This document shows, piece after piece, positions 31,897 to 38,747 of a stretch of DNA of 38,747 nt. Numbering within the stretch: position 1 is the stretch's first letter; every line of letters starts with the position of its first letter. The stretch comes from Arthrobacter sp. ES3-54. Its GTDB lineage: Bacteria > Actinomycetota > Actinomycetes > Actinomycetales > Micrococcaceae. Both the position numbers and the translations under genes were made by a program. Location of the stretch: NCBI RefSeq assembly GCF_029504395.1, contig NZ_JAQFIF010000025.1:1-38747 (forward strand). Reading direction: 5' to 3'. The notes beneath the pieces were generated by a model. That model saw only the letters and a list, made by a program, of their open reading frames with translations, was not told the DNA's origin and ran no database searches.

Positions 31897-33086
31897 GTGA
31901 AATCAGCAACGTCGCCCGACTTTCCGAACCGCTCAAGTTCGCCTACTGGGTTCCCAATGTCTCCGGCGGCCTGGTGGTCTCCACCATCGAACAGCGCACC
32001 GGCTGGGACTTCGAGTACAACAAGAAGCTGGCCAGGATCGCGGAAAACTCCGGCTTCGAATACGCCCTGACCCAAACCCGCTACGCCGCCTCCTACGGCG
32101 CAGACAAGCAGCACGAGGCCACCTCGTTCAGTCTGGCGCTGCTGGCCGCCACCGAGCGCCTCAAGGTGATCTCCGCCGTCCACCCCGGCATGTGGCACCC
32201 CGGTGTGCTGGCGAAGTTCATCATCACCGCGGACCATATCTCCAACGGCCGCGCCGCCGTGAACATCGTCTCGGGCTGGCTCAAGGCGGAGTTTGAGAAC
32301 TTCGGCCTCGAATGGCTCGAGCATGACGAGCGCTATGTCCGCACCGAGGAATTCATCAAGGTTCTCCGCGGGCTCTGGACCGAGCAGGAATACAGCCAGT
32401 CCGGCAAGTACTACAACATCACCGACTTCACCCTGAACCCGGCACCGGTGGACGTGCCGGGCCGGGCACACCCGGAGATCTTCTTCGGCGGCAACTCCAC
32501 GGCCGCGCAGGCCACGGCCGGCCGGGTGGCCGACTGGTACTTCTCCAACGGCAAGGACCTCGAGGGGTTCAAGGAGAACATCGCCGGCGTTGTCGCCGCG
32601 TCCGGGGCTGCCGGTCGCGGGAGCGAGAGTTCACTGCCCTCCCCCAGGTTTGGCCTCAACGGCTTCGTGATCGCCCGCGATTCCGAAAAGGAAGCCCGCG
32701 ACACCCTCCGCGAGATCGTCGAGAAGGCGCACAAGCCCGCCGTCGAGGGGTTCCGCGCCGCCGTGCAGGAGGCCGGAGCGTCCACCAAGGACGGCAAGGG
32801 CATGTGGGCCGACTCCAGCTTCGAGGACCTGGTCCAGTACAACGACGGCTTCAAGACCCAGCTGATCGGCACCCCGGAGCAGATCGCCGAACGGATCGTG
32901 GCGTACAAGAAGATCGGCGTGAACCTGTTCCTCACCGGCTACCTGCACTTCCAGGAGGAAGTCGCCGCGTTCGGTCAGGACATCCTGCCGATCGTCCGCG
33001 AACTCGAGGCGGACCTGGCACGCAAGAACGGCGTCGAGCTGGACCTCTCCCAGACCCCAGTGGCAAACGTTGAGGTGGCCGCGTAA
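31893..33086 (+). CDS. sfnG: Dimethylsulfone monooxygenase SfnG
   Basis: FMNH2-dependent luciferase-like oxygenase of 397 aa that, in characterised relatives, splits dimethyl sulfone into methanesulfinate and formaldehyde. The opening LKFAYWVPNVSGGLVVSTIE (14-33) is the SfnG signature, distinct from SsuD. Further support: FEYALTQTRYAASYG, the flavin-site stretch ADHISNGRAAVNIVSGWL, then GLEWLEHDERYVRTEEFI, HPEIFFGGNSTAAQA and GTPEQIAERIVAYKKIGVNL. It needs a flavin reductase, and SsuD/MsuD-type activity to free sulfite, neither seen in this window. It overlaps acs by four bases and metY by one (TAATG). Confidence 0.9.
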   Translation: MSEISNVARLSEPLKFAYWVPNVSGGLVVSTIEQRTGWDFEYNKKLARIAENSGFEYALTQTRYAASYGADKQHEATSFSLALLAATERLKVISAVHPGMWHPGVLAKFIITADHISNGRAAVNIVSGWLKAEFENFGLEWLEHDERYVRTEEFIKVLRGLWTEQEYSQSGKYYNITDFTLNPAPVDVPGRAHPEIFFGGNSTAAQATAGRVADWYFSNGKDLEGFKENIAGVVAASGAAGRGSESSLPSPRFGLNGFVIARDSEKEARDTLREIVEKAHKPAVEGFRAAVQEAGASTKDGKGMWADSSFEDLVQYNDGFKTQLIGTPEQIAERIVAYKKIGVNLFLTGYLHFQEEVAAFGQDILPIVRELEADLARKNGVELDLSQTPVANVEVAA

Positions 33087-34450
33087 TGGCTGACCGCAAG
33101 TTCGGTTTCCGCACCCGCGCGCTGCACGCCGGAGGCACCCCCGACGCCGAGCACGGCGCCCGTGCCGTGCCGATCTACCAGACCACCTCCTTCGTGTTCA
33201 AGGACACCCAGGACGCCGCGAACCTCTTCGCGCTGCAGAAATACGGCAACATCTACTCCCGGATCGGCAACCCCACCGTGGCCGCGTTCGAGGAGCGCAT
33301 CGCCTCCCTGGAGGGCGGCATCGGCGCCGTGGCGACGTCCTCGGGCATGGCGGCGGAGTTCATCACCTTCGCCGCGCTGACTCAGGCCGGGGACCACATC
33401 GTCGCCGCGTCCCAGCTCTACGGCGGCACGGTGACCCAGCTGGACGTCACGCTGCGCCGCTTCGGCGTGGACACCACGTTCGTCCCAGGCACCGACCCGG
33501 CGGACTACGCCGCCGCGGTCCGGGAAAACACCAAAGCGATCTTCGTCGAGGTGGTGGCCAACCCGTCCTCGGAGGTCCAGGACCTTGAGGGGCTCGCGCA
33601 GGTGGCGCACGACGCCGGCGTCCCGCTCGTCGTCGACGCCACGTTGAGCACGCCGTACCTCGTGCGGCCGATCGAGCACGGGGCGGACATCGTGATCCAC
33701 TCCGCCACCAAGTTCCTCGGCGGCCACGGCACTACCTTGGGCGGCGTGATCGTGGAAAGCGGCCGCTTCGACTGGGGCAACGGAAACTTCCCCACGATGA
33801 CCGAGCCGGTGGCGTCCTACGGGAACGTGTCCTGGTGGGGCAACTTCGGCGAGTACGGGTTCCTGACCAAGCTGCGCTGCGAACAGCTGCGCGACATCGG
33901 CCCGGCACTGTCCCCGCAGTCAGCCTTCCAGCTGCTGCAGGGCGTGGAAACGCTCCCCCAGCGCCTCGACGAGCACCTGAAGAACGCGCAGGCCGTGGCC
34001 GAGTGGCTCGAGGCGGACGAGCGCGTGGCCTACGTGAACTTCTCCGGCCTGCCCTCACACCCGCACTTCGAGCGGGCCAAGAAGTACCTGCCGCTGGGCC
34101 CCGGCTCGGTCTTCTCCTTCGGCGTCAAGGGCGGCCGCGCCGCGGGCCAGAAGTTCATTGAGGCCCTGCAGCTGGCCTCGCACCTGGCCAATGTGGGCGA
34201 CTCCCGGACCCTGGTCATCCACCCCGGGTCCACCACCCACCAGCAGCTCAGCCCCGAACAGCTCGAGTCCGCCGGTGTCCCCGAGGACCTCGTCCGGATC
34301 TCGATCGGGCTCGAAGACATCGACGACATCCTCTGGGACCTGGACCAGGCGCTCGACGCCGCGTCCCAGCACGCCGTGGAACCGCTCGCGGACGCACTGC
34401 CTGCCGAAGCGGCTGAAGCCGCAGCCTGCACGATCGGAGCGAACGCATGA
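33086..34450 (+). CDS. metY: O-acetylhomoserine sulfhydrylase (aminocarboxypropyltransferase)
   Basis: PLP enzyme of the Cys/Met metabolism family, 454 aa, that replaces the acetyl group of O-acetylhomoserine with sulfide or methanethiol to give homocysteine or methionine, and frees acetate. FGFRTRALHAGGTPD opens the protein; the YSRIGNPT motif (57-64) binds phosphate and the neighbouring subunit; SSGMAA and the PLP lysine K209 in HSATKFLGGHG are present. The length and GNVSWWGNFGEYGF block fit MetY better than MetB or MetZ. Its stop overlaps the start of the CoA-binding gene (ATGA at 34447). It places sulfur from the oxygenases straight into the methionine path. Confidence 0.93.
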   Translation: MADRKFGFRTRALHAGGTPDAEHGARAVPIYQTTSFVFKDTQDAANLFALQKYGNIYSRIGNPTVAAFEERIASLEGGIGAVATSSGMAAEFITFAALTQAGDHIVAASQLYGGTVTQLDVTLRRFGVDTTFVPGTDPADYAAAVRENTKAIFVEVVANPSSEVQDLEGLAQVAHDAGVPLVVDATLSTPYLVRPIEHGADIVIHSATKFLGGHGTTLGGVIVESGRFDWGNGNFPTMTEPVASYGNVSWWGNFGEYGFLTKLRCEQLRDIGPALSPQSAFQLLQGVETLPQRLDEHLKNAQAVAEWLEADERVAYVNFSGLPSHPHFERAKKYLPLGPGSVFSFGVKGGRAAGQKFIEALQLASHLANVGDSRTLVIHPGSTTHQQLSPEQLESAGVPEDLVRISIGLEDIDDILWDLDQALDAASQHAVEPLADALPAEAAEAAACTIGANA

Positions 34451-34944
34451 GCACGGAAGAAGCCAGGACCTGGACCGGCCCGTCGGCGCCGGAGCGGCTG
34501 AACCTGCTGCGGCAGGCGAAGTCGATCGCGATTGTGGGCGCCTCGGACAAGCCGTCGCGCGCGAGCTATTTCGTGGCCACCTACCTGCAGTCCTCCACCC
34601 GGTACAAGGTCTACTTCGTGAACCCGGTGGTGAAGGAAATTCTGGGGCAGCCGACGTACGCGTCACTGGCGGAGCTGCCGGAAAGCCCGGACATTGTGGA
34701 CGTGTTCCGCAAGCACGGTGACCTGCCGGGTGTCCTGGACGAGGCCATCGCCGTCGGCGCCAAAACCCTCTGGCTGCAATTGGGCTCGTGGCATGAGGAC
34801 GTGGCCAAGGAGGCCGAAGCTGCCGGCCTCGACGTCGTGATGGACCGCTGCGTGAAGATTGAGCATGCCCGGTTCCACGGCGGCCTGCACCTGGCCGGCT
34901 TCGACACCGGCGTCATCTCCTCCAAAAGGCAGGTCCTGGCCTAA
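34447..34944 (+). CDS. CoA-binding domain protein (YccU-like), copy 2
   Basis: Protein of 165 aa, last gene of the right arm. The CoA-binding Rossmann fold is clear: SIAIVGASDKPSRASYFVAT (26-45), YKVYFVNPVVKEILGQPTYA, DIVDVFRKHGDLPGVLDEAI and TLWLQLGSWHEDVAKEAEAA, with a conserved Cys in VVMDRCVKIEH. It is more complete than copy 1 and keeps the R-C-x-K-x-E-H end of the family. Its coupling to metY by an ATGA overlap and shared riboswitch control suggest a role in sulfur or acyl-CoA handling, but the activity is not known. Confidence 0.9.
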   Translation: MSTEEARTWTGPSAPERLNLLRQAKSIAIVGASDKPSRASYFVATYLQSSTRYKVYFVNPVVKEILGQPTYASLAELPESPDIVDVFRKHGDLPGVLDEAIAVGAKTLWLQLGSWHEDVAKEAEAAGLDVVMDRCVKIEHARFHGGLHLAGFDTGVISSKRQVLA

Positions 34945-34982
34945 CACCAGCCGGGCTGACAGCAGCCGCCGCCACCCCACCC

Positions 34983-35042
34983 GTTGCGCTATCACTTAGG
35001 GTCGTTCCCAGCGCTCAGAACAGCCAAAAGTGATAGCGCAAC
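34983..35042. terminator. Palindromic element behind the right-arm operon (terminator or repeat)
   Basis: GTTGCGCTATCACTT (34983-34997) and its exact complement (35028-35042) form a 15-bp stem around a 30-base loop that holds AGCGCT. It lies between the converging CoA-binding and anti-sigma-like genes, so it can separate both transcripts. It differs in sequence from the three TTGCTCC palindromes but has the same style. Confidence 0.7.
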
Positions 35043-35058
35043 TGGGTTAAAAGGCGGT

Positions 35059-35829
35059 TTAGGGCTGGCCGGGGGCCTTGGTCGGAACGACGCCGGGCAG
35101 GGTTGGGATGATGCTGCCCGGGACGCGGGGCAGGTCCTTGTCTCCGTTTCTCCCGCCGCCCGGAAGGCCGGGCGATTCAGGCCTCTTGCCGGGTGTCGGC
35201 AGGATACCGCCGCGGCCGACGGCGGGCGGCGTGTGTCCGGTCTCCGTGGAGCCCGGGGTGCCTGAGCTGTTTGGCGTTCCCTCGTCGGTAGATGCAGCCC
35301 CGGGCGTGCCGGGACCGGACGTACGTGCTGGCGCGGGAAGGGCCGGGACCGAGGACGGCGACGTCGACGGCTGGACATGCTCAGGGGCCGGTGTACCGGG
35401 CCCCGCGGGCTGGAAGATGACGTCGACGGTCTCGCTGACGCTGTGCCGGAAGTCCTCGCTGGATGCCGCCACGGCACCGGCACCAAGGGTCATGGCACCG
35501 ACGACAGCGCCACCGACGATTGCCAGCCGGCGCTTCCGGCGGCGGCACTCGGCGAGGCTCGCGACCCTGGTCGGCAGCGATTCATCGGCGGCATACTTCG
35601 CGGACGCGACCGTGGGCAGCGCCGTCGTCGTGGCTAGGACAGGGGCTGGACCGACCGCCCCGGCGGCGAGTAGTGCCGCGAGGTCGGCGCGGGGGGCGGG
35701 AGCCGCGTCCGGGACCACGGCACGGAGCTGTTCGAGCGCGCTCCGGAGCTCGGTCGCGGCTGCGAGGCCGGAGTCGCTCAGCATCGCCTGGATGCTGCCA
35801 TCCTGCTGGGGTTCGCGGGTGCCGGTCAT
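35059..35829 (-). CDS. Membrane protein coupled to ECF sigma factor, probable anti-sigma factor
   Basis: Protein of 256 aa with a cytosolic N-terminal part (about 1-100), one membrane helix (about 101-121, RLAIVGGAVVGAMTLGAGAV) and an outside part rich in Pro, Gly, Ser and Thr (130-256). The start overlaps the stop of the sigma-factor gene by four bases (35826-35829). This topology and coupling are those of ECF anti-sigma factors. The zinc motif H-x3-C-x2-C is absent, so if it is an anti-sigma factor it is not of the ZAS type. The extracellular tail may sense the envelope. Confidence 0.7.
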   Translation of the reverse strand: MTGTREPQQDGSIQAMLSDSGLAAATELRSALEQLRAVVPDAAPAPRADLAALLAAGAVGPAPVLATTTALPTVASAKYAADESLPTRVASLAECRRRKRRLAIVGGAVVGAMTLGAGAVAASSEDFRHSVSETVDVIFQPAGPGTPAPEHVQPSTSPSSVPALPAPARTSGPGTPGAASTDEGTPNSSGTPGSTETGHTPPAVGRGGILPTPGKRPESPGLPGGGRNGDKDLPRVPGSIIPTLPGVVPTKAPGQP

Positions 35830-36374
35830 GATGCTGCGTGGTCCTTTTCGGTTACGAGTTCGCGCAGGGCACTGAGCCCGCGGCGCTGAAGCTGCTTGAT
35901 GGCACCCGGCGTCTTGTCCATGATGCCGGCCACCTGTTCGATGGAAAGGTCCGCGACGATCCGCAGGACCAGGACTTCCCGTTGCTCCTCGTTGAGCCTC
36001 GCGAGAGTGTCCGAGATACCGCCCAGGGATCCGAGCACCTCGTCCTCGGCCGATGCCGAGTAGCGCGCGTCGTTCAAGGGATCGTATTCGGCCAGGCGCG
36101 GGGTGCGCTCTGCCCGCCGCCTGTAGTCGACCAGCCGGGCGTGGGCGACGGAGAAAATGAACGTCCGCAAACCCGTGTGGCCGCCGCTGACGCCGGCCAG
36201 TTTCGGCAGGACGTCCACGAACACGTCTTGGGTCAGGGCCTCGGCGTCGTCCACGCCCCGGGCCCGGAAGTAGCCCAGCACGGCCGGGGAAATGACCGCG
36301 TACACCGCGCTGAAACCAGAAGGGTCACCAGCTAAAGCGGCTGACAATTCGTCGTCGCTTAGCTGCTGTGCCAA
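35826..36374 (-). CDS. ECF-type RNA polymerase sigma factor
   Basis: Sigma-70 family protein of 182 aa with only regions 2 and 4. Region 2 covers about 15-95 (YFRARGVDDAEALTQDVFVD, then LRTFIFSVAHARLVDYRRR, which contains the -10 recognition helix). Region 4 covers about 122-175 (LNEEQREVLVLRIVADLSIE, then the HTH QVAGIMDKTPGAIKQLQRRG). I start it at TTG 36374 with GGAAGGA about seven bases upstream. The membrane partner is translationally coupled behind it, and the gene in front encodes a secreted protein that may be part of the same regulon. Confidence 0.9.
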   Translation of the reverse strand: MAQQLSDDELSAALAGDPSGFSAVYAVISPAVLGYFRARGVDDAEALTQDVFVDVLPKLAGVSGGHTGLRTFIFSVAHARLVDYRRRAERTPRLAEYDPLNDARYSASAEDEVLGSLGGISDTLARLNEEQREVLVLRIVADLSIEQVAGIMDKTPGAIKQLQRRGLSALRELVTEKDHAAS

Positions 36375-36433
36375 GAAGCTGTCCTTCCGTTACTGCTGGG
36401 GTGCGGCCCCCGCAAGTCTAGCGGCCGCACCCC

Positions 36434-36457
36434 GGAGCCCTTCAAAGTGAGGGCTCC
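36434..36457 (-). terminator. Stem-loop between secreted protein and sigma-factor genes
   Basis: GGAGCCCT (36434-36441) pairs with AGGGCTCC (36450-36457) around an 8-base loop. There is no T-run on the minus strand, so it may only weaken read-through from the secreted-protein gene into the sigma-factor gene, or mark an RNA end. Confidence 0.4.
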
Positions 36458-36504
36458 CTCCTTGCTGTCAGACCCGTGCCGGGTCCAAGCTATACAGCTG
36501 GATA

Positions 36505-37020
36505 TTACTTGTCGTGCTGGGGCATCTCGACGGACGGTGCGGCCGGGGTTGCCGGAACAGCCGGCGTTGCCGGAACGCCATTGGCACCCGGGACGGCCGG
36601 GGTCGCCGGAACTGCAGCCTTGACGTTGGCGTTGGCGCGTGCCTCGCCGGCAGCACCCTTGACGCTGGCGTCGCCCTTGACGGTGGCGCCGTCCTGGTCC
36701 GCGTCAACGGAGCCTTCGACTGAGCCCTCGGTGCCCTCAACGTCGGCGTCGGCGTCGGCGTCGGTGTGGCCTTTGGCCGTGCCATCAGTCGACGGTGCCG
36801 CCGGAACTGCGGGGACGGCCGGGACGGCGGGCTTTGCCGGGAGCGTAGGCGTGGCCGGAACGGCAGGGGTGGCCGGGGTGGCGGGCGTAGCGTGATTCAC
36901 TTCAGCCTGCTCGGTGCTGGACATCTGGGCCGCGTTGGCCAGTCCGATGCCGGAGAAACCTCCGACCGCCAGGATGGCGGCGCCGACAGCAATCTTGGTC
37001 GTCTTGCTAACACTCTTCAT
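36505..37020 (-). CDS. Secreted low-complexity Ala/Pro/Val-rich protein
   Basis: Predicted exported protein of 171 aa. A signal peptide (MKSVSKTTKIAVGAAILAVG and on to GLANA, cleavage near residue 30) is followed by ATPATPAVPATP-type repeats, a central acidic part (DADADADVEG, then GSVEGSVDADQDG) and a second repeat block of VPATPAVP type near the end. No enzyme domain or anchor motif is visible. Such proteins may span the cell wall or coat the surface. Start ATG 37020 has AAGGA at a rather long distance of 13-14 bases. The unusually long leader with repeats and its place before the ECF sigma gene suggest it is a target of that sigma factor. Confidence 0.7.
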   Translation of the reverse strand: MKSVSKTTKIAVGAAILAVGGFSGIGLANAAQMSSTEQAEVNHATPATPATPAVPATPTLPAKPAVPAVPAVPAAPSTDGTAKGHTDADADADVEGTEGSVEGSVDADQDGATVKGDASVKGAAGEARANANVKAAVPATPAVPGANGVPATPAVPATPAAPSVEMPQHDK

Positions 37021-37108
37021 AACAGCAGTACATCCTTTGTTTTTTTGGGGGAAGGCGGGCTAAGGCCTCATGGGGCAGTCGACAGCCCGCTCTCGCCATG
37101 GAAGGCTG

Positions 37109-37253
37109 GCCGGCGCCCGATGGGGGCGGGCGCCGGCAAGCGCTTACGGTAAAGGGCCGACCGGAGACCAGATAGGGGGAAGGCGCCGGTCGGCGCTTAC
37201 GGTGGAAGGCCAGCCGGTGTCTGGTGGGGGGTCCGAACTCCGGCGGCGCTTAC
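37109..37253 (-). repeat. 53-bp repeat array with stem-loops in the leader of the secreted-protein gene
   Basis: The octamer GCGCTTAC occurs at 37140, 37193 and 37246, exactly 53 bases apart (GTAAGCGC in the direction of transcription). Between copies are stem-loops: GCCGGCGCCCG (37109-37119) with 37127-37137, and CCGACCGG (37157-37164) with 37186-37193; a weaker GCCGG/CCGGC pair occurs at about 37213-37244. Each loop carries a run of five or more C on the minus strand. The repeats are degenerate apart from these elements. They would lie in the mRNA leader if transcription starts near 37254. Confidence 0.65.
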
Positions 37254-37260
37254 AAAGAGG

Positions 37261-37288
37261 TAATCGCTGGGCGGGCCCGAAAGGTTAC
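37261..37288 (-). promoter_or_regulatory. Possible ECF-type promoter of the secreted-protein gene
   Basis: On the minus strand GTAACC (plus 37283-37288) and CGATTA (plus 37261-37266) are 16 bases apart. AAC-type -35 and CGA/CGT-type -10 boxes with this spacing are typical of ECF sigma factors, and one is encoded just downstream. I did not find a second, equally good copy before the sigma gene. A/T-rich DNA (37300-37321) lies upstream. Confidence 0.3.
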
Positions 37289-37391
37289 GCACCAATCGGA
37301 AATTTCTTGATTTCTTTTTTTCCGGCGCTGGCGGGGCTTAACGACGACGGCGGGTCCCCTGCCAGGAAGCCCGCCGCCGTGGTGCGCCGTG

Positions 37392-38402
37392 TCAGGACCG
37401 GAAGAGCCCGCTGTAGGCGTTGAGGGCGATCTGGCCACCCAGGTGGGCGTAAAGAACGTTGCTGCCGGCCGGAATCTCCCGGCTTTTCACGAGGTCGATC
37501 AGCCCGGCCAGGGACTTGCCCTCGTAGACGGGGTCGGTGATCATCGCCTCGAGCGAGGCGCCCAGTCGGATGGCTTCCAGGGTGGAGTCGACGGGAATTC
37601 CATAGCGGTCCCCGGCCCAGCCCTCCATGACGTTGATTTCGTCGTCACGGAGTTCCCGGCCCAGGCCGATCAGCTCGGCGGTGTTCCGGGCAATGCGTTC
37701 AACCTGGCCGCGGGTCTTCGCCAGGGTCGCGGAAGCATCGATGCCGATAACCCGGCGTGGTTTGTCCTGGCCGGCAAAACCCGCGATCATCCCTGCGTGG
37801 GTAGAGCCCGTGACGGTGCAGACGATGATCGTGTCGAAGAAGATGCCGAGCTCGCGCTCCTGCTCTTCCACCTCATAGGCCCAGTTGGCGAAGCCCAGCC
37901 CGCCCAGCCTGTGGTCGGACGCGCCGGCCGGGATCGGGTACGGCTTCCCGCCGGCGGCTTTGACCTCCTCGATCGCGTTTTCCCAGCTGCTGCGGATGCC
38001 GATGTCAAAGCCCGCACTCTCCAGCCGGACGTCGGCGCCCATGATGCGCGAGAGCAGGATGTTGCCCACACGGTCGGACAGCGGATCCGGCCAGTCGACC
38101 CAGTTTTCCTGAACCAGGCGGGCCTTGAGGCCGAGTTTCGCGGCCACCGCCGCAACCTGGCGGGTGTGGTTGGACTGGTAGCCGCCAATCGAGACGAGGG
38201 TGTCCGCGCCCTGCGCCAGGGCATCCGGAACGAAGTATTCGAGCTTGCGCGTCTTGTTCCCGCCAAAGGCGAGGCCGCTGTTGACGTCCTCCCGTTTCGC
38301 CCAGATCTGCGCCCCGCCCAGATGCGCGCTGAGCCGCGGCAGCGGGTGGATCGGACTCGGTCCAAACATCAGGGGGTAGCGCTCAAAATCGGTGATGGCC
38401 AT
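37392..38402 (-). CDS. acdS: 1-aminocyclopropane-1-carboxylate deaminase
   Basis: PLP enzyme of the tryptophan-synthase-beta fold, 336 aa, that splits ACC, the plant ethylene precursor, into 2-oxobutyrate and ammonia. It opens DFERYPLMFGPSPIHPLPRL; the PLP lysine is K50 in GLAFGGNKTRKLEYF. The residues that separate ACC deaminase from D-cysteine desulfhydrase appear to be kept: Tyr-Glu in DPVYEGKS and Leu in LYAHLGG. The start ATG 38402 has GAAGGA about eight bases upstream; the open frame goes on to 38480 through the operator region. It is the last gene before the right IS30 element. A desulfhydrase side activity is possible but less likely. Confidence 0.88.
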   Translation of the reverse strand: MAITDFERYPLMFGPSPIHPLPRLSAHLGGAQIWAKREDVNSGLAFGGNKTRKLEYFVPDALAQGADTLVSIGGYQSNHTRQVAAVAAKLGLKARLVQENWVDWPDPLSDRVGNILLSRIMGADVRLESAGFDIGIRSSWENAIEEVKAAGGKPYPIPAGASDHRLGGLGFANWAYEVEEQERELGIFFDTIIVCTVTGSTHAGMIAGFAGQDKPRRVIGIDASATLAKTRGQVERIARNTAELIGLGRELRDDEINVMEGWAGDRYGIPVDSTLEAIRLGASLEAMITDPVYEGKSLAGLIDLVKSREIPAGSNVLYAHLGGQIALNAYSGLFRS

Positions 38403-38464
38403 CGTCGGTCCTTCGCTCGCGGTGGGAAACGGCTGGGTGAACAGCAAATACGCAATACACAAAT

Positions 38465-38480
38465 ATGCAATACATTGCAT
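38465..38480. promoter_or_regulatory. Palindromic operator upstream of acdS
   Basis: ATGCAAT-AC-ATTGCAT is a perfect inverted repeat of 7-base arms. GCAATACA also occurs twice as a direct repeat, at 38452 and 38467, 15 bases apart. It lies 63 bases before the acdS start in an A/T-rich patch that probably holds the promoter. A GntR- or Lrp-type regulator would fit; no such gene is in the window. Confidence 0.55.
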
Positions 38481-38688
38481 GGTCGGATACCGGCAGGCGT
38501 CAACCCTCAGCCCGGAGCAGGGGGCCTGGGCGACGCCGAGGCAGCCGCCAGGGCGTGCCGGGAGAACTTGGTCTCCCCGCGGTTCACGTCCGCAGAGTAG
38601 ACCCGGCTTAGCAGTAGGACCTGCTTAACTGCGACGGCGGCGGGCCGCCCTTGGCGGTTTCAAGGGGTCGTTGCAACACCGCTGGTGG
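38481..38688. other. Gene-free stretch and IS30 end
   Basis: No gene is supported here. Up to about 38600 the plus strand carries a short open frame that could be the remnant of an interrupted gene, but I recognise nothing in it. From about 38657 to 38680 the minus-strand sequence GTGTTGCAACGACCCCTTGA is the probable terminal inverted repeat of the IS30 element. Confidence 0.4.
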
Positions 38689-38747
38689 CTAGGTGGTCAT
38701 TAGTAGATCACGCAGACGCTCGGCTGGGGTATCCCAGTCGAGCGTTT
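38689..38747 (-). CDS. IS30-family transposase, C-terminal fragment (cut by window edge)
   Basis: The last 18 codons, on the minus strand and ending in TAG at 38691-38689, read T-L-D-W-D-T-P-A-E-R-L-R-D-L-L-M-T-T. The L-x-W-D-TPAERL-x-x-LL end is typical for IS30-family transposases of actinobacteria. It is related to but different from the fragment at the left edge. The gene body and its DDE residues are outside the window. Confidence 0.7.
   Translation of the reverse strand, partial: TLDWDTPAERLRDLLMTT

Noticed and set aside
37392..38402. D-cysteine desulfhydrase, as a sulfur gene linked to the SAM-controlled region
   Set aside because: The Tyr-Glu and Leu residues typical of ACC deaminase appear conserved, and no SAM riboswitch precedes it.
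1..38747. Composite transposon carried by the two IS30 ends
   Set aside because: The content between them is mostly core chromosome (dnaX, recR, lysC, purSQL, tRNA, SRP RNA), so mobilisation as a unit is unlikely.

Overview
The window looks like a chromosomal segment of a high-GC Gram-positive actinobacterium of the Arthrobacter / Pseudarthrobacter group (Micrococcaceae). The support is the strong G/C bias at third codon positions, frequent GTG and TTG starts, the order tRNA-Ser(GGA) - small SRP RNA - dnaX - recR - aspartokinase, a purS-purQ-purL cluster, and many proteins of types common in soil actinobacteria. Both edges cut into the 3' end of an IS30-type transposase gene, each reading into the window. 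The segment may therefore be an assembly piece that stops at repeated insertion sequences.

Layout. 1-3900: IS30 end, a secreted M23 peptidase with a long Pro/Thr tail, a divergent DUF2236 (MpaB-type) oxygenase, tRNA-Ser, an intergenic repeat array and the SRP RNA. 3.9-10.3 kb: dnaX, recR, a GNAT acetyltransferase, a second array of the same repeat type, and lysC with an internal start for a beta subunit. 10.4-17.4 kb: two paralogous small proteins, an OhrR-like MarR regulator with a palindromic operator, and a group with two subtilisin-inhibitor-like (SSI) proteins around a conserved hypothetical gene, ending tail to tail with a large secreted subtilase. 17.7-21.1 kb: purSQL. 21.1-24.6 kb: small genes (DUF559, DUF503, ABM monooxygenase, TPR, DUF1990, MmcQ/YjbR) separated in part by a family of palindromic repeats.

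24.6-34.9 kb is the most interesting part. It is a divergent organosulfur region with two SAM-I-type riboswitches, one on each arm. The left arm (minus strand) has an MFS transporter, broken here by one base, an NtaA/DmoA/DszA-type flavin monooxygenase and a DszC/SfnB-type oxygenase. The right arm (plus strand) has an acetyl-CoA synthetase, a dimethylsulfone monooxygenase (SfnG), an O-acetylhomoserine sulfhydrylase (MetY) and a CoA-binding protein, all overlapping by 1-4 bases. A second CoA-binding protein lies between the arms. My reading is that low SAM switches on uptake and oxidative release of sulfur from organic compounds and direct capture of that sulfur on O-acetylhomoserine. Acetyl-CoA synthetase could recycle the acetate that MetY releases.

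35.0-38.7 kb: an ECF sigma factor with a membrane partner, a secreted low-complexity protein whose long leader holds a 53-bp repeat array with stem-loops, an ACC deaminase with a palindromic operator, and the second IS30 end.
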